Assembly (NCBI RefSeq): GCF_900176165.1
Contig: NZ_FWWU01000009.1
Location: 2,538,501-2,602,500 of the forward strand
DNA: 64,000 nt
Direction of reading: 5' to 3'
DNA from: Deinococcus hopiensis KR-140
GTDB lineage: Bacteria > Deinococcota > Deinococci > Deinococcales > Deinococcaceae
A model generated the notes under the pieces. It was not told where the DNA came from and searched no databases. It saw only the letters and a program-made list of their open reading frames with translations. Made by a program: the position numbers and the translations under genes. This document shows positions 1-11,322 of this stretch, piece by piece (the stretch's first letter is position 1; each line of letters opens with the position of its first letter).

Positions 1-36
1 GCATTGCGGCGGGTGGGGGGCATAGAGCACACGCAA
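1..36 (-). CDS. Start of a leftward gene, cut by the window edge
   Basis: Reading leftward, an AGGAGGT ribosome site at 43-49 lies 6 bases before a TTG codon at 36-34 that opens a frame encoding MRVLYAPHPPQC up to the window edge. A TACTAT -10-like hexamer lies at 99-94 on the same strand. The product cannot be named from 12 residues. The start choice rests on the ribosome site; a GTG at 32-30 in another frame is the competitor. Confidence 0.4.
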   Translation of the reverse strand, partial: MRVLYAPHPPQC

Positions 37-172
37 CGGCGGACCTCCTGTGAGGAGACGCCCACAACGGGGCCAGAAACGGGACGCGCCTCCATAGTAC
101 GCCCGCGCCGGTGCCTCCAACCATCCCCATGGGAGTCGCCCGGAGAACATGTCGGCCGCGCAAAATAACGGA

Positions 173-192
173 CCCCACCTGTGAAGGTGGGG
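173..192 (-). terminator. Hairpin downstream of the tRNA
   Basis: A perfect 8-bp stem (CCCCACCT with AGGTGGGG) and a 4-base loop sit 14 bases past the tRNA 3' end. On the minus strand it is followed by a T-rich stretch. It is the likely intrinsic terminator of the tRNA transcript. Confidence 0.55.
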
Positions 193-205
193 AACGCTCT
201 TCTCT

Positions 206-282
<77 letters not shown>

Positions 283-318
283 GCACCTTCTGTCTCCCGC
301 TGCTTGCGGGCGGGAGTC

Positions 319-347
319 AATGTAGCAGGGGCAGCGCGGAGTGTCAA
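319..347 (-). promoter_or_regulatory. Promoter of tRNA-Ile
   Basis: On the minus strand TTGACA (347-342) and TACATT (324-319) are separated by exactly 17 bases, and TGC precedes the -10. This is a near-consensus sigma-70 promoter. Transcription would start near 312, giving a leader of about 30 bases that contains an inverted repeat (CTCCCGC with GCGGGAG, 294-316) before the mature 5' end at 282. Confidence 0.8.
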
Positions 348-392
348 CGGGCCCGCTGGAACCACGGCGCCCGCTCCGTTGAAGCGCCGATG

Positions 393-415
393 TGAAAAAT
401 ACCCCCAACGGGGGC
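393..415 (-). terminator. Orphan small hairpin with T tract
   Basis: CCCCC and GGGGG (402-406, 410-414) form a short stem. On the minus strand it is followed by ATTTTT. No minus-strand gene leads into it, so it may protect the tRNA promoter from antisense transcripts or be incidental. Confidence 0.3.
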
Positions 416-462
416 AGGCACGTGTCAGGTTCCGGTGAGGAACGGCGTGGTTTGCTGGAGCT

Positions 463-1611
463 ATGCGAGATCCCTTCCTGCCCTTCCCAGACGTGCTGTC
501 GCGGGCGCGCGGCTGGCGGGAAGGAGGTCTGTTTCGGCGTGAACCCCGGCGGCGCGACACCTATCAGGTCGTGCTGCCGCTGGCACTGCTGGGGACGCTC
601 GTGCCGCTGGCGCTGGACCGTCCCGCTCCCGCCACCCCGCTGGCTGACGTCACGCCCTTTCAGGTGGCCCTGGTCAGCGTGATGCTGCTGCTGTCGCTGG
701 TGCGGCGCTGCCCGCTGTGGGTGCTGGACCTGCTGCTGCTGCTGGGCGGCTGGCTGTCAGTGCTGGGCCAACTGGGAGTCGCCCTGTTCGCGCCGGACGT
801 GCCGCAACGGGCGGCCATCCTGGGCAACACGGTCCCGTGGTTCCTGGTGCTGCTCCTCGCCCACACCTGGCTGCTGGGAGCGCGGCGCGGCACCTGGCTG
901 AGTGTGGGAGCACTGGGGGTGACGTTGGTCCTGACCATCGCCTTCGCGTCGGGACCGATGAACAGCTGGGGGGAAGCGGGCCGCGCCCTGCTCAGCCCCC
1001 TGTTTCAGCTGCTGCTGGCGGGGGGCATCGCGTTGCTGGGACAGCACACTTCGTCCCGCCGAGCGACCACCTGGGCGCGGCAGGGGCTGTGGGGCGGCAT
1101 TCCTGACGAGGCGCGCGATCCCCTGACCGGCCTGCCGGGGCGCTGGGCCTTGGAACAGGTGGTGGCCTCGCAGCTGCCCGCCCGCGCGACGGGGCTGGCG
1201 GTGGCGGTGATCACCGTGGACAACCTGGAGGACATGGCGGCGGCCCGGGGCGACGTGTTCACGGAAGTGTTGCGCGCCCACGTCGCCCGCACCTTGAGCG
1301 TGTCCATCCGCGACGAGGACGTGGTGGGTTGCCTGGAGGACGGGGCCTTCGCCGTACTGATGCGGGTGCCCGACGCCCGCTTCGCCCGCTCCACCTGCGA
1401 GCGGCTGCGGGTACGCGTGGCCTCGCGACCCCTGAACGGTGTGCTGCCCACCGTGAGCATCGGCGTCGCCTTCTGGCACGAGCACCCCAGCGTGGAAGGC
1501 CTGCTGCGGGAAGCCCGCCAGGCCATGTTGCGGGCCCGGCAGGACGGCGGCAACCGCGTCCAGCTGCTGCCCGAGACCCACGGCACCTTGCCCCCTGCCG
1601 TACTTGTTTAA
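463..1611 (+). CDS. Membrane protein with degenerate GGDEF domain
   Basis: The 382-residue protein has about six hydrophobic segments between residues 30 and 200, then a diguanylate-cyclase-type domain opened by DPLTGLPGRWALEQ near residue 220. The family makes cyclic di-GMP from two GTP molecules. Here the signature loop that should read GGDEF or GGEEF reads LEDGAF (around residue 290), so two glycines and the acidic pair that bind GTP and metal are not in place. It is therefore probably catalytically dead and might act as a nucleotide sensor or a partner of another cyclase; this is inference. A weak CTGGAGCT precedes the ATG. The gene stands alone. Confidence 0.75.
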   Translation: MRDPFLPFPDVLSRARGWREGGLFRREPRRRDTYQVVLPLALLGTLVPLALDRPAPATPLADVTPFQVALVSVMLLLSLVRRCPLWVLDLLLLLGGWLSVLGQLGVALFAPDVPQRAAILGNTVPWFLVLLLAHTWLLGARRGTWLSVGALGVTLVLTIAFASGPMNSWGEAGRALLSPLFQLLLAGGIALLGQHTSSRRATTWARQGLWGGIPDEARDPLTGLPGRWALEQVVASQLPARATGLAVAVITVDNLEDMAAARGDVFTEVLRAHVARTLSVSIRDEDVVGCLEDGAFAVLMRVPDARFARSTCERLRVRVASRPLNGVLPTVSIGVAFWHEHPSVEGLLREARQAMLRARQDGGNRVQLLPETHGTLPPAVLV

Positions 1612-1714
1612 AGCTGCTCATCCTTCCGGACCCCTCGCCGCCGGCTGCTGAGAAACGGCTGATGTAGAGGTCCGGCTTGACATACGGCATATCTAGACCG
1701 TCCAATATTCCTAA

Positions 1715-4700
1715 ATGAAACGCTTCCAAAAGGTGGGGCGCGCGAGCGCCCTGGCGGCCCTCACGTTGTCTCTGTCGGCCTGCGGCCAACTGCTCCCTCC
1801 CCAGAACGGAGGTGCGTCGGCCCAGGACTGGCAGGGCGAGGTGATCTACTTCGCGCTCACGGACCGCTTTGCCAACGGTGATGCGGCCAATGACAACGGC
1901 CCAAATCGCGACGCCGGGGACCGGACGGACAAGACCAACCCGCTGGGCTGGCACGGGGGCGACTTCTCCGGGCTGAAAGCCAAAATTGAGGAAGGCTACT
2001 TCCAGAAGATGGGTTTCACGGCCCTCTGGATCAGCCCGGTGGTGCTGCAAGTGCCCGCCATCCCGGTAAGCAGCGGGCCCACCAAGGGGAAAGCCTTTGC
2101 GGGCTACCACGGCTACTGGGCCGACGACTTCTTCCAGATTGATCCACACTTCGGCACCCTGGCCGAATACAAGTCGCTGGTCCAGACGGCGCACAGGTAC
2201 AAGCTCAAGGTCATCCAGGACGTGGTGGTCAACCACGCAGGCTACGGCTCAACGCTGACCAAGGACCATCCCGAATGGTTCCACACGCAGGCCGAGTGCG
2301 GCGCGAGCACAAGCAAGGATGAGGACTGCGCGCTGGCGGGCCTGCCCGATTTCAAGCAGGACCTGCCCGAGGTCACCACATACCTCAACGACTTTGTGAA
2401 CCACTGGCGCACCCAGACGGGCATCGACGGACTGCGAATCGACACCATGAAGCACGTGCCTGCTGCGTACTGGAAGCAGTTCTTCGCGGCTGGGGGCGCG
2501 GGTGACCCAGCCAAACTGTGGTCCGTGGGCGAAGTGTTCAATGGGGACCCGGCCTTCCTGGCACACTACATGAATGACCTCGGCGCGCCCAGCGTGTTCG
2601 ACTTCGCGCTGTACTTCGCCATGAAGGACAACCTGTCCAGCGCGGGGGGCAACCTGGACCGGGTGGCGGACGTGTTCGCCAAAGACGGTGTGTACCGCGA
2701 TCCCACCCGGCTGACCACCTTCGTGGACAACCATGACGTGCGGCGCTTTGTCAGCGAGGTGCAGGAGCGGGGTGGAAGCGCGGCGCAGGCCACGGAACGG
2801 CTGGACCTGGCCCTCAGCCTGCTGTACACCTCGCGCGGCACGCCGAGCGTGTACCAGGGCACCGAGATCGCCCAGCCCGGGCTGGGCGATCCCTACGATT
2901 ACGTCTTGGGACAGGGCAACCGCGAGGACATGAACTTCAACGCCCTGTCGCAGAGCACGCTGGACGAGCGCCTGGCCGCCCTGGCAACCGCCCGTAAGAC
3001 ATACCCGGCCCTCACGCGGGGCGCGCAGCAAGAACTGTGGCGGCCCAACGGCGGCGCGCCCATCTTGGCCTACCGCCGGGTGGTGGGGGGCGGACAGCCC
3101 GTGGTGGCGGTGATCAACAACGGCGACAGCCCGGTGGATCTCTCCACCCTCAGCGGCGGTGGAATTCCACTGTTGGGCACCTTCGCGGGCAGCGCCCTCA
3201 CCGAAATCACTGGGCGCGCCTCGGGGCTGAAGATCAGCGGCGGCAAGCTGGTGGGCACCGTGCCTGCCCGGACAGCCCTCGCCGTGACGGCCCCCACTGG
3301 AAGCGGGGCGGCGGGCACCATCAACCCAGCATTGCCCGAGGTGGTGGGTCTGCGCGCGGATGCTGGCGACAGCGCCGTGCAGCTGACCTGGACGGCTTCC
3401 AACGGCGCCAGCGTCACGGGCTACCGCATGTACGTCAAGTCGGGCAGTGGACAAGAACGCCTGCTGAACTTCGCGCCGCTGCCAAAAGACCAGACCACCT
3501 TCCTCGCTTCCGGCGTGACGAACGATCAGGCGAGCACCTTCCGGGTGGTGACGGTGGACGCGCAGGGAGCGGAGAGCAAGGGCAGCAGCGTCACCGCCAC
3601 CGCGAGCAGCAAGAACACGGTCAAGGTCACCTTCACGGTAGACGCCCGCAGCCAGGGCAACGGCCCCACCGAGCTGCGCCGCTTCGACACCGGGCAGCAG
3701 ATCGTCTATCCCATGACGCAGTCGGACCGGGGTATCTGGAAAACGGACGTGGAACTGCCCCTCTTCCGCGAGGTGAAGTTCAAGTTCGGCAACAACGGCG
3801 CGGGAGCCAAGAACACAGGTTACGAGGGCCCCGGTCAGGGTGACCGCTCCTACGTGGTGGGGACGAACAACAACAGCTACAGCGGCACCTACGACTTTAT
3901 CGAGAAGCCCGTGCCCACAGGGTTGATCGAGGGCAAGGTGACGGCCGCGGGCGCGGCGCTGAGCGGCGCGCTCGTGGCTTCCACCACCGCCGATCCCAAC
4001 CTGAACTACGCGATCACCTTCTCCGACGGCAGCTACACCCTGTTCGCCCCGGCAGGAGCCCAGACATTGAGAGCGGGGGCGGACGGCTATCAGGAGCGTA
4101 CGCAGCAGGTCACGGCTCCGAAGACGGGGGTGAACTTCGACTTGGTCAGGGGCACCTCAAGCGGCCCCAAGGTCGGCAAGTACACCATCGACGGGGACCT
4201 GGGCGACTGGACCACCCCCAAGGCCAACGTCCAGAGTCCGAAAGAAGGCGTATTCGGGGCAGACAACAACTGGTTGACCCTTCAGGCCGACAGCGACGAC
4301 ACATACCTGTACCTCGCCTACACCTACCGGGTGGCGGGCAACAGCGCCCTGCTGTATCTGGACCTCAAAGACGGTGGGGCGGGCAAGGCCGACGGCTTCG
4401 ACGCCTGGAAACGGGCGGCCACCTTCAGCGGTGGGATGGGCGGTGTGGACGCCTTCGTGGCCCGGTATGAGCGGGAAACCACACAGCTGCGACTGGTTAA
4501 GGGCGATACCGCCACGCAGGAGGTGGCCGCCAGCGGCTACACCCTCGCCACAAGCGGCAGCACGGCGGCCCAGACCGTCGAAGTGGCGATTCCCTGGACT
4601 GCCCTGGGCCTGTCCGTCAGGCCTGCGGGTGGCGTAAACGTGGTGGGCGGCATTTTCGGCGGCGAAGGCTACGGCGCGGGCGACATCGTTCCCGACGCCG

Positions 4701-4786
4701 GCAGCACGCCGCCCGGCGCGAACACCATCGGCACGGACGCTGAGCAGCGCCGCGCGACCTTTACGCAGCCCCTCAACGTGAAGTAA
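1715..4786 (+). CDS. Multidomain alpha-amylase family lipoprotein
   Basis: The 1023-residue protein starts with a lipoprotein signal ending in the lipobox LSAC, so it is probably anchored outside the inner membrane. A GH13 catalytic barrel follows (about 35-460), hydrolysing alpha-1,4-glucans. Its catalytic residues are visible: the nucleophile Asp243 in DGLRIDTMKH, the acid/base Glu in WSVGEVF, and the transition-state Asp in FVDNHDVRRF. Then come a fibronectin-III-like domain (about 545-630), a starch-binding-like module (630-725), a carboxypeptidase-regulatory-like fold (735-810) and a C-terminal DOMON/glucodextranase-like domain (825-1020). A TTGACA lies at 1677-1682. No ribosome site precedes the ATG. 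The enzyme would let the cell use external starch. Confidence 0.9.
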   Translation: MKRFQKVGRASALAALTLSLSACGQLLPPQNGGASAQDWQGEVIYFALTDRFANGDAANDNGPNRDAGDRTDKTNPLGWHGGDFSGLKAKIEEGYFQKMGFTALWISPVVLQVPAIPVSSGPTKGKAFAGYHGYWADDFFQIDPHFGTLAEYKSLVQTAHRYKLKVIQDVVVNHAGYGSTLTKDHPEWFHTQAECGASTSKDEDCALAGLPDFKQDLPEVTTYLNDFVNHWRTQTGIDGLRIDTMKHVPAAYWKQFFAAGGAGDPAKLWSVGEVFNGDPAFLAHYMNDLGAPSVFDFALYFAMKDNLSSAGGNLDRVADVFAKDGVYRDPTRLTTFVDNHDVRRFVSEVQERGGSAAQATERLDLALSLLYTSRGTPSVYQGTEIAQPGLGDPYDYVLGQGNREDMNFNALSQSTLDERLAALATARKTYPALTRGAQQELWRPNGGAPILAYRRVVGGGQPVVAVINNGDSPVDLSTLSGGGIPLLGTFAGSALTEITGRASGLKISGGKLVGTVPARTALAVTAPTGSGAAGTINPALPEVVGLRADAGDSAVQLTWTASNGASVTGYRMYVKSGSGQERLLNFAPLPKDQTTFLASGVTNDQASTFRVVTVDAQGAESKGSSVTATASSKNTVKVTFTVDARSQGNGPTELRRFDTGQQIVYPMTQSDRGIWKTDVELPLFREVKFKFGNNGAGAKNTGYEGPGQGDRSYVVGTNNNSYSGTYDFIEKPVPTGLIEGKVTAAGAALSGALVASTTADPNLNYAITFSDGSYTLFAPAGAQTLRAGADGYQERTQQVTAPKTGVNFDLVRGTSSGPKVGKYTIDGDLGDWTTPKANVQSPKEGVFGADNNWLTLQADSDDTYLYLAYTYRVAGNSALLYLDLKDGGAGKADGFDAWKRAATFSGGMGGVDAFVARYERETTQLRLVKGDTATQEVAASGYTLATSGSTAAQTVEVAIPWTALGLSVRPAGGVNVVGGIFGGEGYGAGDIVPDAGSTPPGANTIGTDAEQRRATFTQPLNVK

Positions 4787-4808
4787 ACGGTTTACACTCA
4801 TCCCCGTG

Positions 4809-4839
4809 CGGGAGGCCCGGCCCCGGAGCCTCCCGTTTT
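4809..4839 (+). terminator. Terminator of the amylase gene
   Basis: An 8-bp stem CGGGAGGC/GCCTCCCG with an 11-base loop is followed directly by TTTTC. It lies 23 bases after the amylase stop codon. Confidence 0.8.
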
Positions 4840-4898
4840 CGCTGCGCCTCGCCCTGACAGAGGGCTGACACAGAGGCGAAGAATGGGAGGGAAACGTC

Positions 4899-5541
<643 letters not shown>

Positions 5542-5556
5542 CGGGCACTGACCTCT

Positions 5557-6555
<999 letters not shown>

Positions 6556-6683
6556 GGGCCTTTGGCCATTGACCTTTGATCAGGCTTCCGGTTCATCCGT
6601 GATGAAGTCACGGGCCAACCCGAGCGGACGCGCAACGCTGCGCTGCAGACGGGATGGAACGGACGATCTGGAAACCGTATGAC

Positions 6684-6725
6684 AAAAGGGGGGGAGCGCT
6701 TCCAGGTGAGGCCTCCCCCCCTTTT
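6684..6725. terminator. Bidirectional terminator between pit and qor
   Basis: AAAA plus seven G and AG pair with CT plus seven C and TTTT. The hairpin has A and T tracts on both flanks, so it can stop transcription from the rightward pit unit and from the leftward quinone oxidoreductase gene that ends at 6729. Confidence 0.8.
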
Positions 6726-6728
6726 GGT

Positions 6729-7688
6729 TCAGGGGAGCAGCAGCACCTTGCCGCTGCTCTGGCGGCTTTCGAGGAAGGCGTGCGCCCCAGCACCGTCTGC
6801 GAGGGGGAAAGTGCGGGCGATACGGACCTTGAGGGCCCCGGACCGCAGCAGATCGAAGAGGGAGGCGGCGCGGCTGCGGCGGTCCTCGGCGGTTCGGAGG
6901 ATGTTCCAGAGATCGCCGCCAGTCAACGACCTTGACGTGTCCATCAGCATCCGGGGGTCCACAAGCGGGGGATCGCCACCCGCCATGCCGTAGAAGACGA
7001 CGTGGCCGCCCACCCGCGCCGCCTCAAGGCTCTGGGCAAGTGTGCTTCCCACCGAGTCGTACACCACGTCCACACCCTCGCCGCCGAACGCGCGGGCCGC
7101 GCCCACCCAGTCTTCCGGGTACAGCCGGACCTCGTTCGCGCCCGCTTCCAATGCCTGTTCCGCCTTCACGGGCGAGGAAGTCAGGCCCAGCACCCGCGCG
7201 CCCGCCGCCCGCGCCAGTTGCACCAGCAGCAGGCCTACACCTCCCGCCGCCGCCTGGACGAGCACCGTCTCCCCTGCCCGCACCGCGTGGCTGTCGCACG
7301 TCAGAAACTGCGCGGTCAGGCCCTGGAGAAGCAGCGCCGCCGCGGTTTCGGGCGAGATGTCGTCCGGCAGTGGGATAAGTTTGTCCTCCGGCACGGCCAC
7401 GAGTTCGGCATTGGCATACGGACTGTCGGCAAAGGCCACCCGGTTTCCGGGGCGAAAGGCACTGCCTGGGGGCACGGCCTCGACCACGCCCGCCGCCTCG
7501 TATCCAGCGATGTACGGCGGCTGCCCGGCGAGGTGGTAGCGCCCCTGACGGCGGTACACATCCGCGAAGTTCAGGCCAATGGCCTGCGTCCGCACCAGGA
7601 CTTCTCCAGCAGTGGGCAGGGGGTCCGGCACTTCCCGGTACTCCAGAACCTCGGGGCCACCGAAGCGGCTGAAGGTGAGGGCGTTCAT
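6729..7688 (-). CDS. qor: NAD(P)H:quinone oxidoreductase, zinc-less MDR family
   Basis: A 319-residue medium-chain dehydrogenase. The N-terminal GroES-like half starts MNALTFSRFGGPEVLEYREV and lacks the zinc ligands of alcohol dehydrogenases. The Rossmann half carries VQAAAGGVGLLLVQLA (near residue 150), the AxxGxxG nucleotide-binding motif of quinone reductases. The expected reaction is NADPH-dependent one-electron reduction of quinones; the real substrate cannot be read from sequence. It starts 9 bases after the coaX stop, so the two form an operon. Confidence 0.85.
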   Translation of the reverse strand: MNALTFSRFGGPEVLEYREVPDPLPTAGEVLVRTQAIGLNFADVYRRQGRYHLAGQPPYIAGYEAAGVVEAVPPGSAFRPGNRVAFADSPYANAELVAVPEDKLIPLPDDISPETAAALLLQGLTAQFLTCDSHAVRAGETVLVQAAAGGVGLLLVQLARAAGARVLGLTSSPVKAEQALEAGANEVRLYPEDWVGAARAFGGEGVDVVYDSVGSTLAQSLEAARVGGHVVFYGMAGGDPPLVDPRMLMDTSRSLTGGDLWNILRTAEDRRSRAASLFDLLRSGALKVRIARTFPLADGAGAHAFLESRQSSGKVLLLP

Positions 7689-7697
7689 GGGTAAAGG

Positions 7698-8507
7698 CTA
7701 CTCCCAGGCCGAGGCGCTGTTCTCGGATCGGCTCGCCCACAACTCCACCAGCCCGCGCAGGGTCAGCGTCTCGTCGTAGTGGTCGATCTCGCGGCAGATG
7801 CCCTCCACGGTGCGGGCAAAGCCCCCAGTGGCGACGGCGACGGCGGGGGCGGGCAACTCGGCGCGCACCCGGCGCAGCAGGCCGTCCACCATCTCGGCGT
7901 AGCCGTACACCAGCCCCGATTGCAGGGCATGGACGGTGTTCTTGCCGATGGCGCTCTGCGGCGCTTCCAGATTGATGCGCGGCAGCTTGGCGGCGCGGGC
8001 GAAGAGGGCGTCGGCGCTGACCTGCGCGCCCGTCGCGAGAATGCCCCCCACGAAGCGGCGGCCCCGCCCGATCACATCGAAGTTGGTGCTCGTCCCGAAA
8101 TCCACCACCACGGCGTACTCGTACTTACGCAGATACCGCTCGGCTCCGAACAGGTTGCACAGCCGGTCCGCGCCCACCGCTCCCGGCTGATCGAGTTCTA
8201 CCGTCACGTCGGGCAGGTTCTCGCTCCGCACGTCAAAGGCCGTGACGCCAAAGTGTCGCCTCAGCGCCAGGGCGTAATTCTCACCCACGGGCGGCGCGAC
8301 GCTGCTCAGCACGGCGGCGCGGGGCACGGAAACCCCAGCCAGGGCGAAGAGGCCGTGCAGTTGCAGCGCCACGTCGTCCGGCAGCATGTCGCGGTTGGTC
8401 CGCACGCGCCAGGTGTGTGTGAGTTGTAGCCGCTCGTCGGTCAGGCCGAGGACCGTGCTGGTGTTGCCGATGTCCACGGCGAGGAGGGGAAAAGAGGTGG
8501 CGGGCAC
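7698..8507 (-). CDS. coaX: Type III pantothenate kinase
   Basis: The 269-residue protein shows the acetate/sugar kinase fold of CoaX: AVDIGNTSTVLGL at the N-terminus (phosphate loop), GADRLCNLFGA near residue 115 and VVDFGTSTNFDVIG near residue 135. It phosphorylates pantothenate, the first step of coenzyme A synthesis. The start is a GTG at 8507-8505. No ribosome site precedes it, but TACAAT lies at 8520-8515, 7 bases before the GTG, which fits a leaderless transcript. It is divergent from the acyl-CoA ligase gene, which makes a CoA thioester. Confidence 0.93.
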   Translation of the reverse strand: MPATSFPLLAVDIGNTSTVLGLTDERLQLTHTWRVRTNRDMLPDDVALQLHGLFALAGVSVPRAAVLSSVAPPVGENYALALRRHFGVTAFDVRSENLPDVTVELDQPGAVGADRLCNLFGAERYLRKYEYAVVVDFGTSTNFDVIGRGRRFVGGILATGAQVSADALFARAAKLPRINLEAPQSAIGKNTVHALQSGLVYGYAEMVDGLLRRVRAELPAPAVAVATGGFARTVEGICREIDHYDETLTLRGLVELWASRSENSASAWE

Positions 8508-8514
8508 GGGGCCG

Positions 8515-8520
8515 ATTGTA
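8515..8520 (-). promoter_or_regulatory. Candidate leaderless -10 of coaX
   Basis: TACAAT on the minus strand ends 7 bases before the GTG start codon, the spacing that puts the transcription start on the first base of coaX. No good -35 is seen. Leaderless messages are common in Deinococcus. Confidence 0.45.
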
Positions 8521-8596
8521 GGCGCTGGTGTGCTTGCGGCGGAACGCGGTAGGGTGCGGGCCTCATCCGAGCCGCACGCACCCTGGAGGTTTCCCC

Positions 8597-10507
<1,911 letters not shown>

Positions 10508-10510
10508 GCG

Positions 10511-10555
10511 AAAAAGGCAGATGGCCGAGGCAACCACCGCCTTCAGCCATCTGCC
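10511..10555 (-). terminator. Terminator between convergent genes
   Basis: A 10-bp perfect stem (GGCAGATGGC with GCCATCTGCC) with a 20-base loop is followed by TTTTT on the minus strand. It ends the leftward exbB operon and may also stop the rightward synthetase transcript. Confidence 0.75.
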
Positions 10556-10562
10556 ATCCGCC

Positions 10563-11264
10563 CTACTGAAAGCTGGCCAGATCCAGCGTCACGCTGTACG
10601 CGCAGTTCGTGTCGGCCTCGGTACGCAGCAGCATCTCCACCTTGTCTGAAGCGCCGATTCCAGCCTTCAGCGGCTCGAAGTAGTAGACCATCGTGCCGGT
10701 CCAGCTTCCGCCGTCCTGCTTCCAGTCGCTGACGTAGCTTTTGCGGACCGGGGCGATCATCTTGCCGTCGGGCGCCTTGAGGCGCAGCAGGTAGGCGTCC
10801 CTCGCCTTCTCGGTGGGCAGGCCCTGGGCGTTCACGTCCACGCGCAGCAGGCCGTCGGCCAACCTCTTGCCCGCCAGGTCCGCGCCCAGCGCGTCGGCGG
10901 CGCTGAGGTTTTGGAAGTTGTCGCGGGCGTCCACGGCCTGAAAGTAGAGTTGATCGGCCTGACCGCTGACGGTCACGCTGGCGGGGCGACTGCCCGCCTT
11001 GAAGTCTGTGGGAGCGGCCAGCCAGTCGGCCACACACTTGTCGCCCCCAGCGAAGGCCTTGACCACGCCCTCGCCTGCGGCGAACTTGCCGTCCTTGACC
11101 GACAGGTCCAGGCTCTGATAGGTGGGCACGGGGTCACGGCGGCCATACGCGCCGTCAATCACGTTCTTGGCGGTGGTGTCTTCGAGCTTGGGCACCCAGG
11201 CGAGGGCGGGGGCAGAGAGCAGAACGGTCAGGGCCAGCAGGGACATGGGACGGAGCTTCGGCAT
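10563..11264 (-). CDS. Secreted protein of unknown function
   Basis: A 233-residue protein with a clear Sec signal peptide (MPKLRPMSLLALTVLLSAPALA) and a mature part without a recognised domain. The mature part has only two cysteines (CVADWL near residue 90 and NCAYSV near the C-terminus), which could form a disulphide outside the membrane. It follows the TonB-like gene on the same strand with a 58-base gap and ends at a terminator, so it is probably the last gene of the exbB-exbD-tonB-like operon. A role with that envelope complex is inferred from position only. Confidence 0.75.
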   Translation of the reverse strand: MPKLRPMSLLALTVLLSAPALAWVPKLEDTTAKNVIDGAYGRRDPVPTYQSLDLSVKDGKFAAGEGVVKAFAGGDKCVADWLAAPTDFKAGSRPASVTVSGQADQLYFQAVDARDNFQNLSAADALGADLAGKRLADGLLRVDVNAQGLPTEKARDAYLLRLKAPDGKMIAPVRKSYVSDWKQDGGSWTGTMVYYFEPLKAGIGASDKVEMLLRTEADTNCAYSVTLDLASFQ

Positions 11265-11322
11265 GGTTAGACCTCAAATACCAGGGTGGAGTGACGGGAG
11301 GCTGACGGGAGCTGAGGGTCGG

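Noticed and set aside
1677..1708. Complete promoter for the amylase gene
   Set aside because: TTGACA is present but no -10 lies at acceptable spacing (CAATAT would need 20 bases), so only the -35-like element is mentioned.
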